From: UBA4416 sp964541155
Lineage (GTDB): Bacteria > Bacteroidota > Bacteroidia > B-17B0 > Aurantibacillaceae
Reading direction: 5' to 3'
Assembly: GCA_964541155.1 (NCBI GenBank)
Contig: CAZIPC010000004.1
Location: 186,001 to 250,000, forward strand
DNA: 64,000 bases
Of this stretch, positions 18,073 through 27,581 are shown piece by piece; positions within the stretch are counted from its first letter, which is position 1; every line of letters starts with the position of its first letter. Position numbers and translations under genes: made by a program. The notes beneath the pieces were generated by a model, which was not told where the DNA came from, did not search any database, and saw only the letters and a list, made by a program, of their open reading frames with translations.

Positions 18073-21000
18073 ATGGATTTAGCAGAAATAAGTGTTAAGC
18101 GACCGGTATTAGTTACCGTATTTTCAATTATAATTATTTTATTTGGAGTAATAGGCTTCAAATATTTAGGGGTAAGAGAATTTCCATCAATAGATCCGCC
18201 AATTATTACAGTGCGAACAAGTTACACTGGTGCAAATGCAGATGTTATTCAATCGCAAATTACAGAGCCGTTAGAAAAAGCAATAAATGGAATTGATGGG
18301 ATTAGAACATTGTCTTCTTCATCTAATCAAGGATCGAGTGTTATTACAGTTGAGTTTAATTTAAATTCTAATTTAGAAGCTGCTGCAAATGATGTTAGAG
18401 ATAAAGTATCCCAAGCTGTAAAGCAATTACCACAAGATATAGATGCGCCTCCTGTTGTTTCAAAGGCTGATGCAAATTCAGATCCTATTATATCAATGAC
18501 TTTAGTTAGTGATACTCGTTCATTATTAGAGGTTAGTGATTATGCTGAAAATGTTATTGCTCAAAATTTACAAACAATCTCGGGTGTTAGTTCTGTTCAA
18601 ATATGGGGGCAAAGACGTTATTGTATGCGAATTCGTTTAATGCCTGATAAATTATCAGCGTATAATCTTACACCGTTAGATATTAAATTAGCTTTAGATA
18701 AAGAGAATATAGATTTACCATCTGGTAAAATAGAAGGAAATAAAACTGAATTAACCGTAAATACTATAGGTAGGTTATCTACTATTACAGAGTTTGAAAA
18801 AATGATTGTTAAAGAAAATAACAATAGTATAGTACATTTAAGCGATGTAGCAAAGGTAGAATTAGGAGCAGAGAATGAAGAAACAATATTAAAAGAAGCA
18901 GGTACACCTATGGTTGGATTAGCATTGGTACCCCAACCAGGAGCTAACTATATTGATATTTCAAATGAATTTTACAAACGATACGAAATATTAAAAAAAG
19001 AATTACCTAAAGATTATACGATTAATATAGCATTGGATAATACAAGATTTGTGAAAAAATCTGTAAAAGAAGTAGGAGAAACTTTAATAATATCATTATT
19101 ACTTGTAATTTTTATTATTTATTTATTTTTTAGAGACTGGTTAATTGCGTTTAGACCTTTAATTGATATTCCTGTTTCGTTAATTGGAGCATTTTTTATT
19201 ATGTACTTGATGGATTATTCAATAAATGTATTAACCTTATTAGCAATAGTTTTAGCAACTGGTTTGGTTGTAGATGATGGAATTGTTGTTACTGAAAATA
19301 TTTTTAAAAAAATAGAAAAAGGATTATTGCCAAAAGATGCCGCTATTCAAGGAACTCGTGAAATTTATACTGCAGTTATTATCACATCACTAACGCTAGT
19401 TGCTGTTTTTATGCCAGTTATTTTTTTAGAAGGATTTGTTGGTAGATTATTTAGAGAATTTGGAGTTGTGTTAGCAGGAGCTGTTTTAATTTCTGCTTTT
19501 GTATCATTGACTTTAACCCCAATGCTAAATGCAAAACTGGTTAGAAAAAATCCATTACAGAAAAGTAAATTTTATATACTAACAGAGCCATTTTTTAATG
19601 GGATAGATGAATGGTTTAAAAAATCAGTTACTCGTTTTATGAAAAAACGCTGGTGGGCATTAATTATACTTGTATTATCAATAAGTTCTATATTTTACTT
19701 TGGTTCTCAATTGCAATCAGAGCTATCGCCTTTAGAAGATAGAAATTGGTTAAGATTATCTATAACAACACCTGAAGGCACTTCGTTTGAATCTACAGAT
19801 GCTTTGATGGACAAATTGTCAACATTTGTAGGAGATTCTATTCCAGAAAAAACGGTATGTTTAACAGTAACTGCACCAGGTTTTGCAGGTTCAGGAGCTG
19901 TTAATACAGGTTTTGTAAGAATTGCATTAAGTGAATCTGAAAATAGAAACCGTTCTCAAATGGATATAGCTGATTACATAAATAAAAATTTAGCACAATT
20001 TCCTGAAGGAAAAGTATTTGTTATTCAAGAACAATCTATATCATCAGGAGGTGGGCCAAGAGGATCTTTACCTATACAATTTGTTTTACAAACCAATAAT
20101 TTTCAAAAGTTAAGACAAAAATTACCTAAGTTTTTAGAATTAGCTAATAAGCATCCAATTTTTCAGGGAGTTGACGTTAATTTAAAATTTAATAAACCCG
20201 AATTAGAAATTGAAATTAATAGGGATAAGGCTAAAACGTTAGGTGTTAGTATAGCTGATGTAGCAAAAACTATTCAATTAGCATTAAGCGGGCAAAGATT
20301 TGCGTATTATATTAAGGGAGATAAACAATATCAGGTAGTTGGCCAAGTTAATAGAGAAAATAGAGATGAACCAAGCGATATTAATAATTTATTTATTAGA
20401 AATAATAATGGAAAAATGATTCAATTAGATAATATTATTTCAATCAAAGAAAGAAGTAATCCTCCTCAATTATATCATTATAATCGGTATCAATCAGCAA
20501 CAATACAGGCAGGGTTAGCTCCAGGGAAAACAATAGGCGATGGTATAGAAGCTATGAATAGTATTGCAAAACAAGTATTAGATGATAATTTTACAACATC
20601 ATTAACTGGCGCATCGAGAGATTTTGCTGAAAGTTCATCAAATATTTTATTTGCTTTTTTATTATCTGTAGTTTTAATTTATTTATTATTAGCAGCGCAG
20701 TTTGAAAGTTTTATAGAACCATTTATTATTATATTTTTTACAGTTCCTATGGCATTAGCCGGAGCTTTATTCGCACTTTGGTATTTTAACGAAACATTAA
20801 ACATTTATAGTGAAATTGGAATGATTATGTTAGTTGGATTGGTTACTAAAAATGGTATATTAATTATAGAGTTCACTAATCAACTTCGAGAAAAAGGCAT
20901 GAAAATTAAAGATGCTTTAATTGAGGCGTCAACTGCTCGTTTACGTCCAATTTTAATGACTAGTTTAGCAACTATTTTAGGCGCTTTACCAATTGCAATG

Positions 21001-21150
21001 GCTTTAGGAGCTGGCTCAAAAAGTAGAATGGGGATGGGAATTGTTATTATTGGAGGCTTATTATTATCAATGCTTTTAACTATTTATGTTGTACCGGCTA
21101 TGTATTCATTTTTAATAAAAGATAAACAAAACAATAATGATGTTAAATAA
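18073..21150 (+). CDS. RND efflux pump, inner-membrane transporter (AcrB/HAE1-like)
   Basis: The 1025-residue protein is of full AcrB length with twelve predicted membrane helices, one at the start (VFSIIIILFGVIGFKYLGV) and groups near residues 340-530 and 855-1015. The proton-relay pair of aspartates sits in GLVVDDGIVVTENIF near residue 400. The family hallmarks EFPSIDPPIITVRTSYTGA and the repeated motif in the second half (MLVGLVTKNGILIIEFTNQ) are present. It exports small molecules by proton antiport. The next gene starts inside its last codons. Confidence 0.95.
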   Translation: MDLAEISVKRPVLVTVFSIIIILFGVIGFKYLGVREFPSIDPPIITVRTSYTGANADVIQSQITEPLEKAINGIDGIRTLSSSSNQGSSVITVEFNLNSNLEAAANDVRDKVSQAVKQLPQDIDAPPVVSKADANSDPIISMTLVSDTRSLLEVSDYAENVIAQNLQTISGVSSVQIWGQRRYCMRIRLMPDKLSAYNLTPLDIKLALDKENIDLPSGKIEGNKTELTVNTIGRLSTITEFEKMIVKENNNSIVHLSDVAKVELGAENEETILKEAGTPMVGLALVPQPGANYIDISNEFYKRYEILKKELPKDYTINIALDNTRFVKKSVKEVGETLIISLLLVIFIIYLFFRDWLIAFRPLIDIPVSLIGAFFIMYLMDYSINVLTLLAIVLATGLVVDDGIVVTENIFKKIEKGLLPKDAAIQGTREIYTAVIITSLTLVAVFMPVIFLEGFVGRLFREFGVVLAGAVLISAFVSLTLTPMLNAKLVRKNPLQKSKFYILTEPFFNGIDEWFKKSVTRFMKKRWWALIILVLSISSIFYFGSQLQSELSPLEDRNWLRLSITTPEGTSFESTDALMDKLSTFVGDSIPEKTVCLTVTAPGFAGSGAVNTGFVRIALSESENRNRSQMDIADYINKNLAQFPEGKVFVIQEQSISSGGGPRGSLPIQFVLQTNNFQKLRQKLPKFLELANKHPIFQGVDVNLKFNKPELEIEINRDKAKTLGVSIADVAKTIQLALSGQRFAYYIKGDKQYQVVGQVNRENRDEPSDINNLFIRNNNGKMIQLDNIISIKERSNPPQLYHYNRYQSATIQAGLAPGKTIGDGIEAMNSIAKQVLDDNFTTSLTGASRDFAESSSNILFAFLLSVVLIYLLLAAQFESFIEPFIIIFFTVPMALAGALFALWYFNETLNIYSEIGMIMLVGLVTKNGILIIEFTNQLREKGMKIKDALIEASTARLRPILMTSLATILGALPIAMALGAGSKSRMGMGIVIIGGLLLSMLLTIYVVPAMYSFLIKDKQNNNDVK

Positions 21151-22438
21151 AATTTTAAGTTTCTTTTTAGTTGTTAATATAGGGATGTTTGCTCAACCTT
21201 TGCTAACAATTGAGGATGCTATCAAGTTAGGACTAGAAAAAAATTATGCTGTTTTAATTATTAAAAATCAACAAGAGATAGCAAAACTTCAAAATAATAT
21301 CGGTAATGCAGGAATGTCTCCTACTGTTACAATAAATGGTAATATTAATTTATCAAATTTAAATTCATATCAAGAATTTAGTTCGGGTGTTATTCAAGAA
21401 AAAAATGGTGCTCAATCAAATAATACAGGCGCATCAATAAATGCAGGTTGGTTGATATTTGATGGTTTTAAAATGTTTGCAGTAAAAAAACGATTAAATC
21501 AAAGCGAACAATTATCCTCAATTGTATTAAAGCAACAAATGGAAAATACCGTGTATGATATTATTACAAATTATTATTCTGTAGTAAAAATTAATGCTTT
21601 AATAAAAGCAGCAAAACAAAATTTAAATTTTTATGATGAACGAAAAAAAATTGCTAAGCTAAAGTATGAAATTGGTTCAGATTCAAAAGTGGAGTATTTA
21701 TTATCTCAATCTGATGAAAATAAGGCAAAAAGTTTAATTATTCAGTTAGAGTTACAGTTGTTAAACTCTAAAATCAAATTAAATACCTTACTTAATAATC
21801 CTATAGATTACGATTTTAAAACAACCGATACTATTGTAGTTAATTATAATCCAGATATCAATGATTTAAAAAAAGATATTTTAAAAACGAATACCTCTAT
21901 TTTAGTATCAAAACAAAATGAGTTCATTATAGAGCAAACCATAAAAGAAGCTAAAGCAAATAATTTACCATTTATACAATTAAATGCAGCCTATAATTTT
22001 ACGCGTTCTCAAAGTCAGGCTGGATTTGTATTTTTAAATAAACAAGTAGGTTTTAATGCAGGTTTAAGTGCTGGTTGGCTATTATTTAATGGCACCAAAA
22101 ATAATAAGTTGGTAAAAGAAAGAAATTTATTGTTTTTAAATCAAAAATATATTTCTGAGCAAACTCAATTAAATGTAAATGCGCAAGCATTAAATAGTTA
22201 TAAGATTTATGCTTTAAATAAAGATATTGTTGCAATAGAAAATCAAAATTTAAAGGATGCTGAAGAAATATTAAATGTATCTATACAACGATATAAGATA
22301 GGGAAGGGGAGTTTACTTGAAACCATTGAAACTCAAAAAAATTTAGAAGATTGTCAAGTTAGATACATCGATGCGCTTTATGAAATGAAAGTTGCAGAAA
22401 CAGATTTGCTAAAAATTAATGGAGCCTTGATTAAATAG
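21137..22438 (+). CDS. TolC family outer-membrane efflux protein
   Basis: The 433-residue protein forms the outer-membrane channel of the pump. It has a signal peptide (FFLVVNIGMFAQP), then two repeated helical-barrel halves. The first starts with LTIEDAIKLGLEKNY and the second contains NAGLSAGWLLFNGTKNNKL, the usual TolC layout with long coiled-coil helices. Its start overlaps the end of the pump gene by 14 nt (a second ATG 3 nt later is equally possible). It is the last gene of the operon and converges on the glycosyltransferase gene 14 nt away. Confidence 0.93.
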   Translation: MMLNKILSFFLVVNIGMFAQPLLTIEDAIKLGLEKNYAVLIIKNQQEIAKLQNNIGNAGMSPTVTINGNINLSNLNSYQEFSSGVIQEKNGAQSNNTGASINAGWLIFDGFKMFAVKKRLNQSEQLSSIVLKQQMENTVYDIITNYYSVVKINALIKAAKQNLNFYDERKKIAKLKYEIGSDSKVEYLLSQSDENKAKSLIIQLELQLLNSKIKLNTLLNNPIDYDFKTTDTIVVNYNPDINDLKKDILKTNTSILVSKQNEFIIEQTIKEAKANNLPFIQLNAAYNFTRSQSQAGFVFLNKQVGFNAGLSAGWLLFNGTKNNKLVKERNLLFLNQKYISEQTQLNVNAQALNSYKIYALNKDIVAIENQNLKDAEEILNVSIQRYKIGKGSLLETIETQKNLEDCQVRYIDALYEMKVAETDLLKINGALIK

Positions 22439-22452
22439 TTTTTAAATAATAT

Positions 22453-23163
22453 TTAAAATTTCATAAATCTCATTTGAACAACACCAATAAATGCTTCTTT
22501 AAATATTTTAGAACTCATTTTACTAACACCTAGTATACGATCTGTAAACATTATAGGAACCTCAATTATTTTAAATCCTTTTTTATAAGCTCTATATTTC
22601 ATTTCAATTTGAAATGCATAACCCATAAACCGAACAGCATCTAAATTAATAGATTCAAGTACTTTTTTCCTGTAACACTTAAAACCAGCAGTAGTATCCT
22701 TCACTGGAAGCCATAACACTAATCTTACATAAACAGAAGCGAAATAACTCATTAAAATTCTTCCTATTGGCCAATTATTTACTTTACCACCTTTGCAATA
22801 TCTAGAACCAACAGCTACATCTGCTCCATTTTCACAGGCATTTAATAACCTAACTAAGTCATTGGGATTATGACTAAAATCACAATCCATTTCAAAAATA
22901 AAATCATAATTATGTAACAATGCCCACTTAAATCCGTGAATATATGCAGTTCCTAGACCTAATTTACCTTTTCGTTCCTCTATATATAATTTATTAGGAA
23001 ATTCAATTTGTAAATTTTTAACCAATTGAGCAGTTCCATCAGGAGAGCCATCATCTACAATTAGTAATTCAAACTCACGAGATAATCCAAAAACAGTACG
23101 AATCATTCTTTCGATGTTTTCAATTTCATTGTAAGTTGGTATAATTACTAAACTCTTGTTCAT
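22453..23163 (-). CDS. Polyprenol monophosphomannose synthase-like glycosyltransferase (GT2)
   Basis: The 236-residue GT-A glycosyltransferase resembles dolichol-phosphate mannose synthase. Visible motifs are IIPTYNEIENIERMI at the start, VDDGSPDGT (nucleotide binding), the metal-binding DCDFSHNP, VAVGSRYCKGG, and the family-specific GYAFQIEMKYRAYKKGF with VPIMFTDR. It is expected to transfer a sugar, probably mannose or glucose, from a nucleotide sugar to a polyprenyl phosphate at the membrane. There is no C-terminal membrane domain, so this is the short form. It stands alone and converges with the efflux operon. Confidence 0.9.
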   Translation of the reverse strand: MNKSLVIIPTYNEIENIERMIRTVFGLSREFELLIVDDGSPDGTAQLVKNLQIEFPNKLYIEERKGKLGLGTAYIHGFKWALLHNYDFIFEMDCDFSHNPNDLVRLLNACENGADVAVGSRYCKGGKVNNWPIGRILMSYFASVYVRLVLWLPVKDTTAGFKCYRKKVLESINLDAVRFMGYAFQIEMKYRAYKKGFKIIEVPIMFTDRILGVSKMSSKIFKEAFIGVVQMRFMKF

Positions 23164-23248
23164 AATAGATTGCTAATATACTATTTTGTTAGATTATTTT
23201 ACTTCTATTAGTCCTTTTTTTATATCTCTTTAAAGTAAGTTAATAATA

Positions 23249-23686
23249 ATGCTTCATTTTAATCTGTTTTTTGTAAAAAATGATGTAGTTTTGAGTGTGA
23301 AAGTTTTTTTTACAGCTTTAATAATAGTAAATATTGCAGCTAAATTATTTAGTCAGAAAGCACCTGTAACTAATAATTCAACTTTTGGAATTGCCAGTTT
23401 TTATGCTAAAAAATTTAATGGAAGAAAAACCAGTTCTGGAGAGAAATTTTCAAATGATAGTTTAACAGCTGCTCATAAATATCATAAATTTGGAACGCTT
23501 CTGTTAGTAAGAAATTTAAATAATGATTCAACAGTTGTTGTTAAAGTTAATGATAGATTACCTCAACGCTCTAAACGAACCATTGATTTAACATTAAGAG
23601 CCGCTAAACAATTAAATTTCGTAGCAGCAGGTCTTACAAAAGTAGAAATTTTGGTTATTGATTCTATAAAATATACACATGAATAA
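23249..23686 (+). CDS. rlpA: RlpA-like septal ring lytic transglycosylase domain protein
   Basis: The 145-residue exported protein has a double-psi beta-barrel. Family motifs are clear: GIASFYAKKFNGRKTSSGE, LTAAHKYHKFGT, then VKVNDRLPQRSKRTIDLTL. RlpA cuts peptidoglycan strands lacking peptides, and both the catalytic Asp of the VKVND motif and the expected His are present. A signal or anchor segment lies near residues 17-33 (VFFTALIIVNIAAKLF). The first 16 residues may be untranslated if a later start is used. The gene lacks a SPOR domain, as is common in this phylum. It overlaps the dihydroorotase gene by 8 nt. Confidence 0.85.
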   Translation: MLHFNLFFVKNDVVLSVKVFFTALIIVNIAAKLFSQKAPVTNNSTFGIASFYAKKFNGRKTSSGEKFSNDSLTAAHKYHKFGTLLLVRNLNNDSTVVVKVNDRLPQRSKRTIDLTLRAAKQLNFVAAGLTKVEILVIDSIKYTHE

Positions 23687-25016
23687 AATAGTAATTAAAA
23701 ATGCGACAATAGTTAATGAAGATGAGATTTTTGTATCAGATTTATTGATTGAAGAAAATATCATTTCTCAAATTGATAAAAATATATCTGTTAATGGCGC
23801 TAAAATTATAGATGCTGAGGGGTTAATATTAATGCCTGGAGCAATTGATGATCAAGTTCATTTTAGAGAACCAGGTTTAACTCATAAAGGCGAAATATAT
23901 ACAGAGGCAAAAGCTGCAATTGCAGGAGGTATTACATCTTACATGGAAATGCCTAATACAGTTCCTCAAGCTGTTACTATTTTAGAATTAGAAAAGAAAT
24001 ATAATAGAGCAAAAGAATGTTCTTTGGCTAATTATTCTTTTTTTATGGGAGGAACAAATTTAAATTTAGAAGAAACTCTAAAGGTAGATTATACAACAGT
24101 TTGTGGATTGAAAATATTTATGGGTTCCAGTACTGGAGATATGTTGGTAGATAATGAAAAAACATTAGAAGGTTTTTTCTCACAATCTAATGCATTAATT
24201 GCTACTCATTGCGAGTACGATCCTATGATTAAAGAAAATCAAAAAAGAATAGTAGAAGAATATGGAGAGGATTTGCCGGCGTATTTTCATCCTATTATTC
24301 GTAATGATGAAGCTTGTTTCAAATCGTCTTCATTTGCAGTAGAACTTGCCAAAAAATATAATACTAGATTACATATTTTACATATTTCCTCAGCCAAAGA
24401 ATTAAGTTTATTTTCTAATACAATTCCTCTAAATCAAAAAAGAATTACTTCAGAAGCATGTATACATCATCTGTGGTTTAATGATGATGATTATAAAAAG
24501 AAAGGAAATTTTATTAAATGGAATCCCTCAGTTAAAACAGAATATGATAGAGCTCATATTTTTGAGGCTGTTTTAGATGGAAGAATTGACGTTATTGCTA
24601 CTGATCATGCCCCTCATACATTAGAAGAAAAACAACTACCTTATTTAAAAGCTCCTAGCGGTGGACCATTAGTTCAACATTCAATTTTGGCTATGCTAGA
24701 TTTTTATAAGGAAAATAAAATTTCATTGGAGATGATTGTCAGAAAAATGTCTCATAATGTTGCAGACATTTTTAAAATAGAAAAACGAGGATACATCAGA
24801 GAAGGTTATTTCGCAGATTTAGTGTTAGTGGATTTAAATAAATCAACAGAAGTAACAAAATCATCTTTACTCTATAAATGTGGCTGGAGTCCATTTGAAG
24901 GGCATACTTTTAACTCAAGTATACAAAAAACGTTTGTTAACGGAAACTTAGTATATGATAATGGTGTTTTCGATGAGTCTAACAAAGGACAACGTTTAAC
25001 ATTTAAAAGAAATTAA
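23679..25016 (+). CDS. pyrC: Dihydroorotase (class I)
   Basis: Dihydroorotase closes N-carbamoyl-aspartate to dihydroorotate in pyrimidine synthesis. The 445-residue protein has the amidohydrolase metal site: the HFR signature in DDQVHFREPGLTHKGE near residue 60, the lysine candidate for carbamylation in GLKIFMGSS, histidines in ATHCEYD and HILHISS, and the catalytic aspartate in ATDHAPHT near residue 310. The HxR form and length point to class I. Other cyclic amidohydrolases share the fold, but the sequence fits the Bacteroidota dihydroorotase well. It is co-transcribed with rlpA. Confidence 0.9.
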   Translation: MNKIVIKNATIVNEDEIFVSDLLIEENIISQIDKNISVNGAKIIDAEGLILMPGAIDDQVHFREPGLTHKGEIYTEAKAAIAGGITSYMEMPNTVPQAVTILELEKKYNRAKECSLANYSFFMGGTNLNLEETLKVDYTTVCGLKIFMGSSTGDMLVDNEKTLEGFFSQSNALIATHCEYDPMIKENQKRIVEEYGEDLPAYFHPIIRNDEACFKSSSFAVELAKKYNTRLHILHISSAKELSLFSNTIPLNQKRITSEACIHHLWFNDDDYKKKGNFIKWNPSVKTEYDRAHIFEAVLDGRIDVIATDHAPHTLEEKQLPYLKAPSGGPLVQHSILAMLDFYKENKISLEMIVRKMSHNVADIFKIEKRGYIREGYFADLVLVDLNKSTEVTKSSLLYKCGWSPFEGHTFNSSIQKTFVNGNLVYDNGVFDESNKGQRLTFKRN

Positions 25017-25039
25017 AATACTCAAAATAGGTTTATTAA

Positions 25040-26020
25040 TTAGTTTTGACTAAATAAACTATCTACAAATTCATTTCTATTAAAAACTTGTAAATCTTCC
25101 ATTTTTTCTCCTACACCAATATACTTTACTGGAATTTTAAATTCATCAGATATACCTATTACTACTCCTCCTTTTGCTGTCCCATCTAATTTAGTTAAAG
25201 CTAAAGAGGTAACATCAGTAGCCGCTGTAAATTGTTTACATTGCTCAATTGCGTTTTGACCCGTACTTGCATCTAAAACTAATAACACATCATGAGGAGC
25301 ATCAGGTATTACTTTTTTCATAACGTTTTTTATTTTAGTTAACTCATTCATTAAGTTAATTTTATTATGTAAACGTCCTGCGGTATCTATAATCACTACA
25401 TCAGCACCTTTTGCTTTTGCACTGCTTAATGTATCAAAAGCAACACTAGCAGGGTCAGCATTCATTCCTTGGCTAACAATATCTACACCAACACGCTTAC
25501 TCCAAATAGTAAGTTGTTCTACAGCGGCAGCTCTAAATGTATCTGCTGCACCTAACATTACGTTATATCCCGCTTTTTTAAATTGGTGTGATAATTTTCC
25601 AATGGTTGTAGTTTTCCCAACTCCATTTACCCCTACTACCATAATTACATAAGGTACTTTTTCTCCATTAATCTGAGATCTTAGTTCGGGGATTTCAAAA
25701 GAGTTATTATCGGTTGAATTATTTTCTGATAATAAAGACGCTACTTCTTCTTTTAAAACAGTGTTTAATTCATCAGTGCCTACATATTTATTTTTGGCAA
25801 CTCTTTCTTCAATTCGTTTAATTATTTTTATTGTTGTATTAACGCCAACATCACCTGTAATTAAAACCTCTTCTAAATTATCTAAAACATCAGCATCAAC
25901 GGTTGATTTACCTGCAATTGCTTTTGCTAATTTACCAAAAAAACTTTCTTTAGTTTTGGATAAACCCTCGTTTAAACTTTCTTTTTCTTTTTTACTAAAT
26001 AATTTATCAAAGAATCCCAT
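25040..26020 (-). CDS. ftsY: Signal recognition particle receptor FtsY
   Basis: FtsY docks ribosomes carrying signal recognition particle at the membrane. The 326-residue protein is the short form without a long acidic N-terminal domain. The SRP GTPase motifs are G1 GVNGVGKTTTIGKL near residue 128, DTFRAAAVEQL, DTAGRLHNK, and TKLDGTAKGG. An N-terminal four-helix domain with a charged MGFFDKLFSKKEKE start binds the membrane. The gene begins 5 nt after the SIMPL gene and lies downstream of the ribosomal rpmB-rpmG-DUF4295 operon, with a terminator between them. Confidence 0.96.
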   Translation of the reverse strand: MGFFDKLFSKKEKESLNEGLSKTKESFFGKLAKAIAGKSTVDADVLDNLEEVLITGDVGVNTTIKIIKRIEERVAKNKYVGTDELNTVLKEEVASLLSENNSTDNNSFEIPELRSQINGEKVPYVIMVVGVNGVGKTTTIGKLSHQFKKAGYNVMLGAADTFRAAAVEQLTIWSKRVGVDIVSQGMNADPASVAFDTLSSAKAKGADVVIIDTAGRLHNKINLMNELTKIKNVMKKVIPDAPHDVLLVLDASTGQNAIEQCKQFTAATDVTSLALTKLDGTAKGGVVIGISDEFKIPVKYIGVGEKMEDLQVFNRNEFVDSLFSQN

Positions 26021-26025
26021 AAGTT

Positions 26026-26760
26026 TTATAATTCAAATGAAAGTTTAACTGTTATACTAGCAGTTTTATGTTTTGCTTTAGTATTAAATGAACCTCCCCA
26101 AGAGTAATCTTCATTCGTATTTTGTCCAGTAATTTGAAAAACACCCATTTCAGCTTCCTTTAAATTACCAATATTACTTTTAGCATTTTCCGCTATTGTT
26201 TCAGCACGTTTTAAGGCATCTTGTGTTGCGCTTTTCAAAAGTTCTAATTTTAAATCAGCTAGTTTAGTGTAGTAATAATCTGGCTCATCTGCTGTAAATT
26301 CAATACCTTTTTCAATTAAATCACCTATCTCTTTAGTAGATTTTTCAACTGAATTTAAATTTTTAGATTCAATAATAACTTCTTGAAATAAATTATAACC
26401 TTCAAATACACTCCCAGTAGGATTTCCTTCGTTATTATATAATTGTTTGTAATTTCTACTTATTTTTAAAGAAGTAAAAGAAATTTCATTTTCAAGAATT
26501 CCATTTTTCTTTAAAAATGATTTTACAGCTTCAATATCATTTTTTATTAACGAATTTGCTTCAGATAAGGATTCTGCATTTCTTGAAAATGAAGCTCGCC
26601 AAACAATTAAATCTGAATCAAAATTTTTAGTTCCTAAGCCAGTAACACCAATATTGTTATAAGATGTGTGTGTTTTTTCCCAGGTAGAACTTAATCTGTA
26701 TCCAATAAAAATTAATGCGATAGCAATAATTGAAGATGATATGACTTTTGATTTATCCAT
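26026..26760 (-). CDS. SIMPL domain protein, membrane-anchored
   Basis: The SIMPL (YggE-like) protein starts with a single membrane segment (VISSSIIAIALIFIGYRL) and continues with the periplasmic SIMPL domain. The role of this family is unclear, with links to oxidative stress and outer-membrane maintenance. I place the start at the ATG at 26760 (MDKSKVISSS). The in-frame ATG 24 nt upstream (26784) abuts the U-rich tail of the terminator of the ribosomal operon. The stop lies 5 nt before ftsY, so both are probably in one transcript. Confidence 0.8.
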   Translation of the reverse strand: MDKSKVISSSIIAIALIFIGYRLSSTWEKTHTSYNNIGVTGLGTKNFDSDLIVWRASFSRNAESLSEANSLIKNDIEAVKSFLKKNGILENEISFTSLKISRNYKQLYNNEGNPTGSVFEGYNLFQEVIIESKNLNSVEKSTKEIGDLIEKGIEFTADEPDYYYTKLADLKLELLKSATQDALKRAETIAENAKSNIGNLKEAEMGVFQITGQNTNEDYSWGGSFNTKAKHKTASITVKLSFEL

Positions 26761-26784
26761 TATTTTAAACCTTCTTAAAAACAA

Positions 26785-26818
26785 AAAATTTCTTTCCTAT
26801 TAAAAAGAAAGAAATTTT
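26785..26818 (-). terminator. Terminator of the rpmB-rpmG-DUF4295 operon
   Basis: A perfect 12-bp stem (AAAATTTCTTTC at 26785-26796 with GAAAGAAATTTT at 26807-26818) has a 10-nt loop. On the minus strand it is followed by a T-rich stretch. It separates the ribosomal genes from the SIMPL-ftsY pair, or partly attenuates read-through into them. Confidence 0.8.
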
Positions 26819-26843
26819 AAATAGTATTTGTATGAGTAATCGA

Positions 26844-26996
26844 TTATTTTTTCAAATAATCTGCTACAAGTTCATTTTGAACAATCTCTTCTCTAAATGC
26901 ATAAGCACCAGTTTTTGGAGACTTAATTACTTTTATAACTTTTGTAAAGCTATTTCCTTTACCAGTTTTTAGTGTTGCAACTACTTTCTTTGCCAT
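26844..26996 (-). CDS. DUF4295 small protein
   Basis: A 50-residue protein starting MAKKVVATLKTGKGNSFTK and ending VADYLKK. This very basic small protein family always follows L33 in Bacteroidota and may be ribosome-associated, although its role is not established. It lies 19 nt after the rpmG stop and is followed by the operon terminator. The frame is intact from ATG at 26996 to TAA at 26844. Confidence 0.9.
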   Translation of the reverse strand: MAKKVVATLKTGKGNSFTKVIKVIKSPKTGAYAFREEIVQNELVADYLKK

Positions 26997-27015
26997 TTTA
27001 TCTTATTTTAATGGA

Positions 27016-27198
27016 TTATTTAATCTCTTTATGAACAGTCATTTTTTTCAAAATTGGGTTGTATTTTTTCAACTCAATACGATCTGGAGTGTTCTTTTTA
27101 TTTTTAGTAGTAATGTAACGAGATGTACCGTGTTTACCACTATCTTTGTGCTCTGTGCACTCTAAAATTACTTGAATTCTATTTCCTTTTTTTGCCAT
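27016..27198 (-). CDS. rpmG: 50S ribosomal protein L33
   Basis: The 60-residue basic protein has the L33 signature: MAKKGNRIQVILECTEHK, then SRYITTKNKKNTPDRIELKK and a C-terminal KYNPILKKMTVHKE. Only one zinc-ribbon cysteine is left, so this is the zinc-free type. Second gene of the rpmB operon, 20 nt after L28. Confidence 0.96.
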   Translation of the reverse strand: MAKKGNRIQVILECTEHKDSGKHGTSRYITTKNKKNTPDRIELKKYNPILKKMTVHKEIK

Positions 27199-27218
27199 TT
27201 TCTGTATAATTTATTGAA

Positions 27219-27455
27219 TTAAGCTAAAATTCCGCCTTCTACTGCGTCTTTTAAACAAGCAAAAATCCCTTTTTTGTTAATATTTTTGATAGCTGATGTA
27301 GAAACACGAAGTGTAACCCACTCACCAGTTTCTGGAACAAAAAACTTTTTTGTTTTTAAGTTTACTTTAAATTGGCGACGAGTTTTAGTGTTAGAGAAAG
27401 AAACATGGTTTCCTTTCATCGCTTTTTTACCTGTTAATTGACAAATACGTGACAT
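27219..27455 (-). CDS. rpmB: 50S ribosomal protein L28
   Basis: The 78-residue protein begins MSRICQLTGKKAMKGNHVSF, the L28 signature, and continues with SNTKTRRQFKVNLKTKKF and VTLRVSTSAIKNINKKG. First gene of the operon with rpmG and the DUF4295 gene; promoter box at 27497-27504. Confidence 0.96.
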   Translation of the reverse strand: MSRICQLTGKKAMKGNHVSFSNTKTRRQFKVNLKTKKFFVPETGEWVTLRVSTSAIKNINKKGIFACLKDAVEGGILA

Positions 27456-27496
27456 GCTATAATATTCTTAAATTGTTATCCCTTAAAATAGGGACG

Positions 27497-27504
27497 CAAA
27501 TATA
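27497..27504 (-). promoter_or_regulatory. Promoter -7 element of the rpmB operon
   Basis: TATATTTG on the minus strand; the expected transcript start near 27492 gives a leader of about 37 nt. Confidence 0.7.
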
Positions 27505-27554
27505 GTATTTCTTTTTTAACCTACAAAAAATTGTATGCTTTTTTCTTAAAATCT

Positions 27555-27562
27555 TATATTTG
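27555..27562 (+). promoter_or_regulatory. Plus-strand TATATTTG pointing into the helicase gene (possible antisense promoter)
   Basis: A full TAnnTTTG match on the plus strand with no gene in front of it. Transcription from here would run antisense to the 3' end of the DEAD-box helicase gene, across its repetitive tail. In such an A/T-rich genome a chance match is quite possible. Confidence 0.25.
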
Positions 27563-27581
27563 CATCCAATATTATTTAATT

